Shown here piece after piece: positions 22,850 to 34,771 of a DNA stretch of 64,000 nucleotides (the stretch's first letter is position 1; each line of letters begins with the position of its first letter). Made by a program: the position numbers and the translations under genes. The stretch comes from Epiperipatus broadwayi (Eukaryota > Onychophora > Udeonychophora > Euonychophora > Peripatidae): the NCBI GenBank assembly GCA_028023455.1, contig JAQFVV010000280.1, positions 372,001 to 436,000 on the forward strand, in the 5' to 3' direction. The notes below the pieces were generated by a model. That model was not told where the DNA came from. It saw only the letters and a program-made list of their open reading frames with translations, and made no database searches.

Positions 22850-25258
22850 AGGAAAAAAGCATGCAGAGAATATAAGGGTGCTATAAAGAACAAAGAAAGT
22901 GAAAAGGATATTAATGCTAAATGGGAAAAGTACTTAGAAAAGAAGAAGTTAGCTAAAATAGATAATTATAGAGAGAGAATGAAACTAAATAGTAAATTAT
23001 TGGATGATATTAATAAAAGTGGAAAAGATGGGAGTAAAAAATTTTGGAATTACATTAAAAGGAGAAATTTAGGGGGGAGAGAGATAGTATTACTGGATGA
23101 GGAGGGAATAGAGTGTAGTTCTAGAGAAGAATTAGAGAGAATATTGAATAGTTATGTAATGGATATAGAATATTGAATAGTTATGTAATGGATATAGAAA
23201 AGATGTTAGACGTGAAGGACAGAGGGATAGAAAATATGAAAGCATATAGTAATGGGAATATTACGTTTACTGAAAATGAACTGAATGAGGCAGGGAAGAA
23301 ACTGAGAAGTGGTAAGGCAAGAGGATTAGATGGATGGGCAGCAGAGATGGTAATGAATTTGGGGCATAGGGCAAAAGTAAAGTTACTATCATGTTTTAAT
23401 AAGATGGCACAGAAGAGAGTTTTTCCAGGTAGTTGGAGTAATACAAGAGTAAGATTATTATTTAAAGGAAAAGGTAAGGATCATAGAAAGTTAAATAATT
23501 ATAGATCAATAGCAGTAACATCAGTTTTATATAAAGTTTTTTTCATATATGGTGGCTGGAAGAGTTGCAAAATGGATGGAAGAAAATAATGTAGTGGGGG
23601 AAATGCAAGGAGGTTTTAGGTCAGATAGACGTATAGGAGATAGTTTATTTGTAGTTACACAACTTATAGATATGAGTAGAAATTCAGGTAGACAGTTATA
23701 TATGAGTTTTATAGATATAGAGAAGGCATATGATAGAGTGAATAGAAATAGATTACGGATAAGTTTAGCAAATCTGGAAATGGATGAAGCTTTATTGGGT
23801 GTTATTAAGAAATTATATGAAAATAATTACTATACATATCAATTAGGGGATATAGAATCAGTTAAAGTTAAAAATGGGGTGGGACTGAGGCAAGGATGCC
23901 CTATGTCACCTATTTTGTTTGTATTGTATTTGAGTGAAATGGAGAGAGCAATAGAAAGTCTAGGAAGAGGTATAGAGATACCATTAACAGGTGGCAAGAG
24001 AGTATATACATTGTCGGGTCTTTTTTTTGCGGATGATGTCTTTTGGTGTGCAGAAAGAAGAGAAGATATGGAAGTTATGCTGAGGACATGCACAAGGGTG
24101 GGTAGAGATATGGGGATTAAATTTAGTGAAGAAAAATCAAAAGTAATGATGGTGAATACTGGGGAAAGAGAAAACAAAGATTTCTTATTGGGGGATATAA
24201 AGTTAAGTGTGGTGAATAGCTATAGTTATTTGGGAATCATCTTGAGTAATAAGAAAAATTGCTTGGATGAATGGGAGAAAAAATTGGTAAATGATGCAAA
24301 GAAAAGAAAGGGATTGATAAAGAAATTAACAGTGTTTTCATATAATAAATATGATGTAGCTAGAATTGTATGGAAGGGAGTGGCAGTAGCAGGGTTAACA
24401 TATGGCAATGATGCATTATGTGTTAGTAAAGGAGTATTAGAGTGCTTAGAAAAAGTACAAAGGGAAGTAGGAAGACATGCATTAGATGCTGAGGTGTGGA
24501 CAGCAAAAGAGGCAATTTAAGGAGAAATGGGATGGTCAAGTTTTTATATGAGGGATGCAAAAAGCAAATTGAAAATGTTCGGTAGATTGCAGTTTATGGA
24601 TAATAAAAGAATAGCCAAAATAGTATTTAATTGGGTTACAAGTAAAGGGCAGGCAACAAGATGGGTGAGAAAGGTAATGCGATATGCAGAAGATTTGGAT
24701 AAAGAAGTTATGTCAGTATACTTGTACAAAAGATGGGATGATTGTGTTAGGAGGATTGTTGAGTGTTATAGTGGGAAGGAGTGGGATAGAAGAATAGATG
24801 CATTAATAAAGAATAGGGAGTTGGAGAGATGGAGAGCTAGTATGGAGAGTAAAATGAGTTTAAATATATATAGAAGTAAACGGAACATTGGGTATGAGTT
24901 AATTTATGATAATAGTAAGGAAAGTAGTTTATTGTTTAAGGCTCGAATGGGATCTTTAGCAACAAGGGAATATACACGTAAATGGAAAAATATGGGTGAG
25001 TTAGTCTGCAAGTTGTGTAAGGAAGGCATAGAACATATTAGGCATCTGTTACTTCAATGTAAATGTTTGGAAGCAGAAAGGGTACAAATAATGAAGTTAT
25101 GGAAGGTTAAATATGAACAAAGTGATTATTCAGAAAGTGAGTTATTGGTTTTTATGCTAGGTTTGGGAAAAAATAAGGGGGATTTAGATATGAAGGTCAT
25201 GGTGTTGACAAAGATTATGTTGTGGAAATGGGATGGAGCAGATTATGGGAAAACGTAG
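22850..25258 (+). pseudogene. LINE reverse transcriptase, interrupted ORF
   Basis: Pieces at 22979-23176, 23173-23589, 23549-24520 and 24527-25258 together form an RT of about 800 codons. RT blocks in order are: SGKARGLDGWAAEM; RLLFKGKGKDHRKLNNYRSI; GGFRSDRRIGDSLFV; SFIDIEKAYDRVNR with a catalytic Asp (about 23706-23745); GLRQGCPMSPILFVLYLSEM; FFADDVFW with the other two Asp (about 24022-24045); SYLGI. The C-terminus has a cysteine-histidine motif CKLC....EHIRHLLLQC (about 25003-25060), as in many APE LINEs. Breaks are the 29-bp duplication, the T-run frameshift and the TAA at 24518-24520. Catalytic residues are all present, so the element is young. Confidence 0.88.
23142..23199 (+). repeat. 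Exact 29-bp tandem duplication inside the RT
   Basis: TATTGAATAGTTATGTAATG plus GATATAGAA (23142-23170) is repeated without change at 23171-23199. The length is not a multiple of three, so the insertion by itself shifts the frame. This is a recent slippage-type lesion. Confidence 0.95.
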
Positions 25259-25370
25259 GGTGGACAATGGAAAAGGAAGGTAAGTGGCTAACAGGTTTCT
25301 CTGGGCATAGCTGCTGAGAGATTCCGGACTCCGTTTAAGGAGAAGTCACAGTACATCACATCACATCCCT

Positions 25371-27763
25371 GATCCAGTACTGTGTAGCTATAATTAACTG
25401 TTTGTGTCCTATTATTTAGAAAGGGGCAATTAATATTCATCCCTTGGGACATCACCTGGTGCTCCACCTTTGAGTCACTTGACTTATTGATGGGAGGTCA
25501 ATCATTAAGCTAGCTCAAAGATAAAACCAAATAAATCATGTGCCTGTTATTCTGTGCATATTTACCCTGCTATATAAATAATTTCTGGCGATAATATCAT
25601 TTCCATCCTCCTTCTTAGGCACGAAAGAGAACTAGACCCTAAACACATATTCACTCACTAGGATTGTTATATATACAAAAATATATATCTATGATCAATA
25701 CTTTACATATTATGACTAAATTTACCCTTTTCACCTTTTTACTGGGGTTCATAATGTATCTTTACCTGATGATGACTTATGAGCAACATTCAAAAGGAGT
25801 TCTGTGATATGTAAATAAACATATAAGTGGTTTATTTTCAACATCTGATTCAGTTTTATTCCAACACATAATAGTTGCATCATAAAATAATAAAGATAGA
25901 ATCAATCATAGAATTAATGAACATTTAATAATTAATAACAATAAGAGAGAAAAAAAGGAAAGCATCACACATATTGTAATTACGATATTTAAATATCATT
26001 TCATCTAGTGTAAATAATTTGGTCCCTTTGTGATATTATTCTAATTAATAAACAAAATTAAAATGCATATATGCACCCAATCTTGACAATAATATTATAA
26101 TGTACATATCCCATAATTTGTATCCATTCATAGCTCTAATTTCTGCAGTCACTGAATCAATACTCAAAAAAAAAATTGATCTATCACTTGGTTATTATTA
26201 TTATTTCATACTTTCTTTCTCATTTTATTTTAGGCCTGTCCATAACTGACATACATTTATGTATGAACACATTGTTTAGGGTTAAAACCCTCCCCATTAG
26301 AAAATGTTTACACAAATATTTCAATGAAAAAATGAACATCTAATTTAAAATGAAAGATATCAAGATACACCAATATATATATATATATATGTGTGTGTAT
26401 AAATCAGTATATAACATTATTGATAAAACAATTTAAAAAAAAACAAATAGAATAATAATAATATAATATTTAGTGATAACAAGACTCTTAATTGTTAATA
26501 TCTTGTTTGATATTTGACAAGACAGGAGAAATTAAAATGAGAATGTCAATAGTTATTAATAAAATTTTGGTTCCATATTACCGAATGCTTGGGATCCTGC
26601 ATTTAGAAGAACTGTTGGTTAGCTTTTAAGCACACATTATGGTTGAGTATATATATATGACATACTGATTATAGCACGTGAATTTCCTTGACAATAACCA
26701 CAAAAAATGTCTTTTAAAGCACACTATGGTTGAGTATATGTACATATGACATACTGATTATGACACAAATTTTCTTCAATTAGCTTACTACTTCCCAAAA
26801 TCATTGTTAAGATGATAGCAAATTTATGGTATAGATATAGGCTGGTTGATATCTGGACTTATTCTTAGGCAATCATAAATTTGAATCAAAGTAGGCTTTC
26901 TTCGTGTTTACTTTCCCACAGTGGATTGAGGCATGAGGCATTGCAGATACTGAAGTCATCACTTTTTTATGTGGTCAGCCTTGGATGTTTCTCTAGTCTT
27001 CCTCCCATTCAAGTGTGCCAGAACTCCCTGGTGGCCTTCAGCCCTATGAACAAAGTAATCTAGAGTCTCAGCAAGGCATATCTTTTTAAATTACTAATTC
27101 ATTCTCACTTTAACATTAGTTTGTAAAATAATAAACAATAATGTCTCAGCTTCTCTTTCAATATTTATTTATTTGGTATTATTGACATCACTGACCCCTT
27201 TTTGACATTAGCCTCTTGATGGTAATACATAATTGAGGTATCTACTATACACTTAGGTGGCTTGAAATGTCTTTATTTTGGAACTGCCAATGTTATGATT
27301 AATTAGCAGCTGAGTTTGAAACTATTTTGATGGTCAAACAGCAATCATTATTGGTCTCTGATAGTACACACTCGTTAATGAGCCTTTCTTTCTTTTTCTC
27401 TTTCTCTCTATCTTTTTTTTAAATATTAACATACAATAACATAGAAATATATATATATTAAAAAAACTGTGATACACAGAATTAAAACTTGAAATATTAA
27501 TCTTCTTGACTTATATGAAAGCATCTGTCTCAAGTTAGATCATACATATGCCCACACCCATAGCCAAACACTGATTTCTAATTACTAGCTAAAACTAGCA
27601 GAAATCTTTCATTTTCTTTTCTGTATTCTATCAGTGATTTTCAATGAAATATATAAATATAGCTGAATAAAACAACAAACAAAACATACTCTATAATATA
27701 TAAATATAAATTTAACTGTATATGTGCACACATTATAAATTTTTATATTTAAGAATAACTCAC
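25371..27763. other. Spacer without recognised genes
   Basis: AT-rich. A somewhat GC-richer piece at 26881-27075 carries a 60-codon + strand frame without recognisable motif; it may be part of an unidentified repeat. A 91-bp tandem duplication is listed separately. Confidence 0.5.
26622..26775. repeat. ~91-bp tandem duplication
   Basis: CTTTTAAGCACACATTATGG with TTGAGTATATATA..TGACATACTGATTAT.. (from 26622) recurs as CTTTTAAAGCACACTATGG..TTGAGTATATG..TGACATACTGATTATGACAC (from 26711). Confidence 0.75.
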
Positions 27764-27887
27764 CATTTTGACCCTCAAATTTTCCACTACAGTGGTGAAA
27801 TATAGGAACTTTATTTATTTCAGTGACTGCTATACTTCCCCAAAAAATGAAAATTATTATTGTAGATATGAATATGTTACTCAGCAT
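27764..27887 (-). CDS. Candidate first coding exon with signal peptide (unknown secreted or membrane protein)
   Basis: Reading - strand from an ATG at 27887, the frame begins MLSNIFISTIIIFIFWGSIA, a short N-region and a hydrophobic core of about 15 residues, as expected of a signal peptide or signal anchor. It is followed by polar VTEINKVPIFHHCSGKFEGQ. The frame runs into ATG|GTGAGT (donor G at 27763), a good 5' splice site, which would end the exon after 124 nt in phase 1. The rest of the 92-codon frame beyond the donor is low-complexity and looks intronic. No second exon was identified downstream (lower coordinates), and the protein is not recognised. AT-rich sequence makes hydrophobic frames by chance, so this is tentative. 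Confidence 0.33.
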
Positions 27888-29928
27888 ATTTATGAAGATA
27901 AGCTAGGATAAAAACTTCAATATTTACATTAAAATAATTATTATCATACCAGTGAATTCAAAGATTGTTCATTTTATGATTATAACATTAGTAAAACAAG
28001 TAATTATGTTATTACAAACTAATTATTCGGAAAATATTCATGATAATTAATCACTACATCCCCCAATCTCACACATAGATATGAGACAGATTTGCTTTAC
28101 TAAAAATAGTCAATTGCAAATAAAGTTAAAAAATTATACAATATTGAATATCATAATATATATATACATATATTGGTAATTTTGGATGAAGACAATATAA
28201 AATAGCTTTTGTTTTGAAATTTATATATTAATTATATAATTTACATAATATTGTATTTATTAGTCAACTAAATTTAGATAAAAATTTAAATTTACCTCAT
28301 TGTAAAAAATAATAAAGCATTGATCACAGCATATGCAAGAATAACAAATTAAAATTGTTTTTTTTTGACATGTTATAATTTGATCTAACTCGAAAGATAT
28401 ATAATATTCAAAAAGGGAGGGCAAAAAAGAAAAGAATGAGCAACAGTCATCACATAATACACGTAAGCGAATAGTTTATAACTCAGGAGTTCATAAGAAG
28501 TTTAGGTATTGGAAGTGTCATAGCAAAGTTGTGGTTCAAGGATATTATGCTCCAGAGTGTTATTCTGCCAACTGCAGTAAACCATACAGGGTATCAATCA
28601 CCTTAATGAATGAGAGTCATTAAGGATCCTGAAAAACAGATGACACATATACACAGGCAAAAAGCCTTATTGTTGCAAAGAATAATTGATTTGATAGTAC
28701 CTATTAATTATAGTCAGTCTCAGAACACAAAACACTCTTCTCAGGTGATTAAAAAATGAACCTTCATTTAAGTGTTAGAAACAAAGATTTGTATAAACGC
28801 TAGAAAAATTTGAGAATAAGTATAAAATCTCACATTTTTCTAGCATTTATATAAATGCATATTTCTATATAAGGCAACCTTATAAACAGCTTTCTGCAAA
28901 ATAAAAGTGCTCCCATCAAACAAGGAAGGCAAATTACTTCAAGTGCTATATGTTGGGGCTTTTTAGAAAATCTTCAACTTTGTTTTACTCTCTAAGAATA
29001 TTTAGATATCCATTTCTGAATTCTAATTTGATGACTATGGTGATTAACTGTGAACCAACTAATTGAAAGAAAAATCTGAAACTTGTTTGAAAGCAGTAAA
29101 AAAAATTCAAGTTTGACGTGGTTCATATTTGAACCCACATTGCATCATTTACCTCTGCTAACAACTATAGGATAATATTCTTTATAAATATGCATATATG
29201 TGTGGGCATATAATTGTGAAAAAAATAAAATGTCTGAAACTAAAAATATTTATTATTCATTTACAATCATTCTTATATAAAATTTTCAATGATAATTTGT
29301 TTTCAACAGGATGTACAAAGAAAATGTCGAGTTATCAGGTCTACAAGAGGTCAGAAACAGTCACTTCTAAATCAGTATTGTTAATGATAAATTCCAAATT
29401 AAATCAGTATTGTTAAGGACTTCTGCACTGAGGGAAATCAAGAATAATAAAAAAAAAAACAAGCCAATATAAGGAAAAGATGTTAGTTGTAGTTACAACT
29501 AAGAGATCACACAAAATAAAAAAAAATAATCACTTATTGCAAAGTATCAGAAACGATTTTAGCTTATTTTAATATTTGATCCTATTTTTATGAATCTTTT
29601 ACATATATATATATATGTGCGTTGAAATGAAAATTTTTACGGCCAAAAGATGTTTTATAAAACATGCTTTCGGGAGCAACCACGTTTAATAAAATAATAT
29701 TAAAGTAAATATGCTGATGCCTTGTCAAAACATGTTTTATAATATATATTGTGCATTAATATAACTTAACTTTTATTACGCATATTTATTATTATTAATG
29801 AAGTGATCTACATTGTATGTTGATAAAAGATTTACTTTATTTTTTACTTTTATATGTTTGATTATTTACTATTTACATTTATTTATTTCAAACTTATTAC
29901 AATATAAATTTGTATTGTTACAGATCAC
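27888..29928. other. AT-rich spacer
   Basis: No gene recognised. In particular no apurinic endonuclease motif was found upstream of the LINE RT that starts near 29942. Confidence 0.5.
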
Positions 29929-32455
29929 ATACAATAAACTAAAATCTGCTACACCAGAGGCGATTATCTCTGAAGCTTATATTTTTTTCAAGAAAATAGA
30001 CATCCTAGCTCTTCCACCAGCTGAATCTTGGTTTGCTTTTATAAATATTCTTAGTTCTTTGATTTCTCATTACACCAGAAAGAATAAAGGGCCGATTGGG
30101 TTACTTAAGAAAGCAGATAGCTTAATTACAACATTAAAAGATATACCTCCAACACCAGCATCTGTACAGGTTATTATTGACCTGAAGCAACAATATGTAG
30201 AGATGCACCAAATCCTAATACACTATCTGGCTACTAAAAAGGCAAGGCTTTACCTCTCTAAACCTCATAACTTCTCAAGGGGATATATAAGGTGGGCTAT
30301 GGGTTTTCAAAGTAAGTCTAAAATTCCATCAGCAATCACAGTGAATAATATAATTTTCTCGGGTAATAGCATGATTTTACAAATTTTAAATCATTATAAA
30401 TGCAAGCTAGTAGATGTTTCACAGAATTTGGTGCTTGATACATCTATATATTCTTGTGAGACAATTCATGGTATAAGTAATGATGATATTAGAGCTAAAC
30501 TCTCATCCATGCCTGATAGAATACACCCTGGAATCCATGGAATACCAAAATTCATGTTCAAACATCTTGAAGCCTTCACAGTACCAATAGTGAGTAGAAT
30601 GATTGATCTACTTGCCTCAGGTCCCCTTAAAATTGATCAACTCTATCCCATTGCGATGGTCCCATTTCTTAAAAGTGCTATTATCCCATCGCCTCTGGAG
30701 AACCTTAGACCAATCTCGATGACTCCATTGATTATTAAACTGATTGAAGCAATTATCAAAGATAAAATTCAAAATCTCATTCTGCCTTTTATCTCTAGTT
30801 TTCAATTTGCAAAGAAAGGTAGTTCCACAGCTGAGGCATTCTGCCTATTCAGTTTAATTACGGATTATACAAGAAAAAATAAAAAGTCAAAGCCAATAGT
30901 TGTCCAACTTGATATTTCAGCTGCTTTTGACTCAGTCAGAATTCCTCAACTAATACATCTTCTAAGTGGTTTGAACATTCCCACTGGTATAATGAACATC
31001 ATTACTAACCTTCTATTAAACAGACATATTGCAATTTCATTAAATGAAAAAATTTCAAACTCATTCACACCTACCAAGTCGATTCCACAGGGTTCTCCTC
31101 TTAGTCCCTTACTCTTCATTCTATATATAAATCCATTCCTTAAATCTTTAGAGATGAATCTTCCTGGATTGTACATTCCTGGTATCAATAAATCCATTCA
31201 GCACATATCCTACATGGATGATGTGGTAGTGTTCTTACCATCTAGAAAATTCATACCGAAACTAATTCAAATTATGGACAATTTCACCATAGAGTCAGGT
31301 CTTGCGTTTAACCTTAGAAAATCTGCTGTATGGAGACTTTCATCTGGAAAATCCATTCCATCCCTTTTCACAGCAATGCCACAAAAATTTTTGGGCTTAC
31401 CAATGAGTCTCTCTCATGCAGCAATGAGGAAATTAATACAAGACACTATCATGAATTCTGCAAGAAAAATAATTGATTCACTTTCAAAAGTTTATACATC
31501 ATTATTTGCAAAAGCAGCCCTACTCAATATGTTACTGTTCCCCAGAATTGCTTACTACATGCCGTTCATTAAATTCTCATCAAAATTTATCCAGAATATA
31601 AACTCTCTTTGCTCTAAATTAATATGGAAGGGTAAAACTGTTGCTATTAGCTTAAGAAGAATGCAGAGACCAACAAGACTTAATGGCTTGTCACTGCATT
31701 CACTTCATGTTCTTTGTCTACAGAAAGCCAATAACCTCATTACAAGATTTAATGGGATTTTTCCTGATGACTCATCTTTTCTATCTATTCATCCTACAGA
31801 TACTCCACCTCCAATTAATGATGGTTGGCTGACACAAGTCTTAATTGACATTGCAAAAATTCTCACACCTTTAACTCAAATAAAACCAATGAAACTTCGT
31901 TATTGGGATGCCTATCTTCTTTTTTTTTCAACAATTATCCCAGATCATAGCATTCTCACCTGTACAAACTTTGCCATTATAAAGAAATATAAAAGATGTA
32001 ATCTAGAGCCAAAATATTTGGACTTTCTTCTAAAGCTAAATCTCAATGCCCTTCCAACAAGCCACTTTCTTGTGATGTATAGAGGTTTTTCATCTTTGGA
32101 CCCTGTTTGCTCACTCTGCCATAGGGAGGATGATACCATATTTCACATTTTCAATGATTGTTCCTCTCTTCAGGGCTGTAGAATATTGATTAATAAAATT
32201 TATACACCAAAACATCCAATTATCAACACACTCATAAAAGGTTTTGCTTATGGGGATTTTGCAATTATAAGAAGTGCAACTTTCATCACTTTCTGTCTAT
32301 GGTTTGTCAGATGCTTCCTAATCTTCAAGTCTGTTATACCTGATCCAACATTAATTTTTTTACAAAAATTAAAAGATATCAAAGAAAGAGATTTGAAGTT
32401 AGCTCCTCACCTAATAGCAAATTCCACATGGAATCTTACTAATATTGGACATTAA
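29813..32455 (+). CDS. Reverse transcriptase of L1/Tx1-like LINE, intact reading frame
   Basis: The 880-codon frame is uninterrupted. If the target duplication is right, the first 43 codons (to 29941) are flanking DNA read through by chance, and element-derived coding starts at KSATPEAII. RT blocks: RPISMTPLIIKLIEAII (about residues 302-320), QFAKKGSSTAEAF, VVQLDISAAFDSVRIPQ (about 363-380, catalytic Asp), IPQGSPLSPLLFILYINPFL (about 423-443), SYMDDVVVFLPS (about 465-477, the YxDD box with Met in place of the common Ala), SGLAFNLRKS and PQKFLGLPM. The C-terminal third carries a zinc-type motif CSLCHREDDTIFHIFNDC (about 765-783). The arrangement and the LLF.LYI.P box suggest the L1/Tx1 group. 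Protein function would be target-primed reverse transcription, but without its endonuclease and promoter this copy is probably not autonomous. Confidence 0.85.
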   Translation: MYVDKRFTLFFTFICLIIYYLHLFISNLLQYKFVLLQITYNKLKSATPEAIISEAYIFFKKIDILALPPAESWFAFINILSSLISHYTRKNKGPIGLLKKADSLITTLKDIPPTPASVQVIIDLKQQYVEMHQILIHYLATKKARLYLSKPHNFSRGYIRWAMGFQSKSKIPSAITVNNIIFSGNSMILQILNHYKCKLVDVSQNLVLDTSIYSCETIHGISNDDIRAKLSSMPDRIHPGIHGIPKFMFKHLEAFTVPIVSRMIDLLASGPLKIDQLYPIAMVPFLKSAIIPSPLENLRPISMTPLIIKLIEAIIKDKIQNLILPFISSFQFAKKGSSTAEAFCLFSLITDYTRKNKKSKPIVVQLDISAAFDSVRIPQLIHLLSGLNIPTGIMNIITNLLLNRHIAISLNEKISNSFTPTKSIPQGSPLSPLLFILYINPFLKSLEMNLPGLYIPGINKSIQHISYMDDVVVFLPSRKFIPKLIQIMDNFTIESGLAFNLRKSAVWRLSSGKSIPSLFTAMPQKFLGLPMSLSHAAMRKLIQDTIMNSARKIIDSLSKVYTSLFAKAALLNMLLFPRIAYYMPFIKFSSKFIQNINSLCSKLIWKGKTVAISLRRMQRPTRLNGLSLHSLHVLCLQKANNLITRFNGIFPDDSSFLSIHPTDTPPPINDGWLTQVLIDIAKILTPLTQIKPMKLRYWDAYLLFFSTIIPDHSILTCTNFAIIKKYKRCNLEPKYLDFLLKLNLNALPTSHFLVMYRGFSSLDPVCSLCHREDDTIFHIFNDCSSLQGCRILINKIYTPKHPIINTLIKGFAYGDFAIIRSATFITFCLWFVRCFLIFKSVIPDPTLIFLQKLKDIKERDLKLAPHLIANSTWNLTNIGH

Positions 32456-32560
32456 GTAATTTAATGGTTTATAAATGTATTGCCAAATTTAATGTTATTT
32501 TATAATTTTTTCTTTATTGTAAACATAGTTGAATAAACCTGTTTTTGATACAATAAACTA
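29929..32560 (+). mobile_element. L1/Tx1-like LINE, 5'-truncated, with 13-bp candidate target-site duplication
   Basis: ATACAATAAACTA occurs at 29929-29941 and again at 32548-32560, bracketing the RT ORF and its 3' UTR. That fits an insertion of 29942-32547 with a 13-bp target duplication. The 3' UTR is short (92 nt after the stop) and has AATAAA at 32532-32537. The element lacks an endonuclease and begins inside the pre-RT linker, typical 5' truncation. No stop or frameshift occurs across about 2.5 kb. The base composition is visibly less AT-biased than the flanks. Confidence 0.75.
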
Positions 32561-33989
32561 TGAAAAAAATTGCATAGATAGTGTAGTGGTTTATTACAAC
32601 TAACAGTATAATTCAGTTACTGTAGATTTTATCCGTCTGTATTAAAAATTGGTAAATGTCTGACTGAGTTGTTTCAGAATGTAAGTTAAGCTTGATAAAA
32701 AATAAATCAAGATATAACTCATGCAAGAATAGTTTAAATAATATTTGTTTGCATTAGTTGTAATTTTAAGGTTTAAACTAGATGTTGTCTTCTCTAGAGT
32801 TATGTTTAATTTTATTAGCCCCAAAGTAGTTTGCTGTTTTATTATTGATTGGGAGCGATAAAAAAAATGAGATAGAAGTTGTCAAATCCACATACTGTCC
32901 TAATTTCTATTAATAAAAAAATTATAATTTCAATTGGATATGGAATCTTATCCTATGCAGTTAATTCTGCAAAATCAATTTGATCAGTATTATCTTCAGT
33001 ATTGTTAGATAATATTAGGCAATTTGCTCTGAAGTGGCTTATTTCTTGTAGGTTTTAGAGGTGTTTAATAAATTGCTGATTTCAGCTCCAATAAGTTATG
33101 AGAACACAACTTTGTAGAATAAGTTGCATGTTTTTGTAATTAGCTCACTTGTTTCCATGTTCATGAAAATCTTTTAAGTTGCAAAAATCAAATTTAACAT
33201 TTTTGAGATAATCCGCCCATGGCTAACCCAGATAGCCATTCAATCATTGGTCAGTATGTCAATGCACTGACTAAAAACAATATTGTGATAAGATTTCAGT
33301 TTTTACTACTGACAGTTGTATTCCTATTTATATTGAGCTCAAAGTCTATCTTTTTGCTGTATCATAAATAATTATTGTCTAATGACTTTCCCTGCTTTCT
33401 CAGCTTGTTATGCTTAAACTGCATTATGAAATACTTTGTTCATTCTTGGATTTTTATTTTACATTAGGATTGTGAAGAAAACAAAAATAGACAGAAGTAT
33501 TAATCAACTAAATAGTTTCTTTTACAGATAATTTTAATTATTTAGAACACAACAATCACTAAAAAAAAAAGATAGTAATAATAAAAATATTAACAATTAA
33601 AGACATACATTTTAAGAAGTTACCCAACACTAAAATAATAATTTCCAAAATGTTTAGGTGAGTTAATTCCATAAAGCAGATATAGTATTAGATTTTATAA
33701 AATTCTTTAATTTAACAGTATTGCCAATATAAAAATATAGTTGAAACAACTAATGAATGGATATAAAAATGTATAGTAAGCAGCCCTGAGATATCCTATT
33801 TTAAAATAATAATAATTATTATTATTATGGAGGAAGGCAGTGACTTCATCATAATTAGTTTCCAAGGCAATGACTATATATATATATCCCTATTAAACTA
33901 TTATTGTGAGATCTATTTGTGTAATTTTGATCCTAGAAGGATAATTTCAACTTACAGCTAATATAATTTTTTTGATAAAATAAACTGTG
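32561..33989. other. AT-rich spacer
   Basis: No gene or repeat boundary recognised. Confidence 0.5.
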
Positions 33990-34688
33990 AACAACCAATA
34001 ATCGAACAAGTTTATGATAATATTTGAAATTAGCCAGTTGACCAATAAAATTGATTTTATTGTACAGCTTCTACATGATGAAATGAGAGAACTTTATTAC
34101 TACAGGTGAAAAATCTGAATTACTGAAATGAAAATTGGCGTAAAATAAAGGTATGTACTTGATACAATATTATTTTCGATTTTTATGAGTTATCTTGGGA
34201 ACTATTTATAGATGGCTTAATAAACAGGGATCAAGATGTAATACAAATTTGATGAAAATTTTAATTTGAATCGATTAAAAGTAAAAACAAGAACTTCATC
34301 TTTTTGGATTCAGGATATAGACTATGTTAATGATCATACATCTGGGTCTTGTTTTATGCAGTAGATAGGTTCCACAGAAAACCCGCATAAAAAAAAATTG
34401 CACAAAAATAGACTTAATTTACCATGAAAAATGGGGGATAGGTGCTGTAATTTTTCAGAATTCGCATAAAAGCAAAGCAACAGAGAAAAATTACTTTAAA
34501 ATTCGCATTAAAAAAATAAGCAAATAAAGTATGACTAATAAAAAATGTTAAATATTTGAAAAATATTAATACAAGACAAACTTTTTTTATTTTTTTTTAT
34601 TACCACAGTATTTAATTTTTACATTTTTCATACATATTTTAATCATTACCACTAGCATTCGTTTGTAAACTGGTAAGAAATCAGATTC

Positions 34689-34771
34689 GATGTGATGTAT
34701 TGTGGCTTCTCCTTAAATGAAGTCAAGAATCTCTCAGCAATTATGCACAGAAAAACCTGTTAAGCCACTTT
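34689..34771 (-). mobile_element. 3' UTR fragment of the 22-25 kb LINE family
   Basis: The - strand reads AGTGGCTTAACAGGTTTTTC, TGCTGAGAGATTC, TTTAAGGAGAAG and ACATCACATC, matching 25281-25367 (AGTGGCTAACAGGTTTCTC, TGCTGAGAGATTCC, TTTAAGGAGAAG). It is a severely 5'-truncated insertion of the same or a related family. Confidence 0.82.

Larger units (their letters stand above)
22321..25370 (+). mobile_element. APE-type non-LTR retrotransposon, 5'-truncated, recently inactivated
   Basis: Contains the end of an apurinic-like endonuclease, an almost complete RT, a C-terminal zinc motif, a short 3' UTR and a tail of ACATC repeats (25350-25368). The 5' end is truncated within the endonuclease: readable from YTQIPDDVDNKNG near 22343. 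Only a few lesions break it: a frameshift near 22828, a 29-bp tandem duplication at 23142-23199, a frameshift in a T7 run near 23536 and one TAA at 24518 where CAA would restore reading. Base usage (A and G rich on the coding strand) is unlike the flanks. Its 3' UTR reappears on the - strand at 34689-34771. The clade within the CR1/jockey/I assemblage cannot be settled by eye. Confidence 0.88.

Noticed and set aside
23839-24177. 112-codon - strand frame
   Set aside because: Shadow of the LINE RT on the + strand.
25765-25805. CTGATGATGACTTATGAGC near the end of the 22-25 kb LINE region
   Set aside because: No GAAA core strand and no stems; common AT-rich wording.
26881-27063. 60-codon + strand frame in a GC-richer patch
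   Set aside because: No motif, splice context or conservation visible; could be any repeat fragment.
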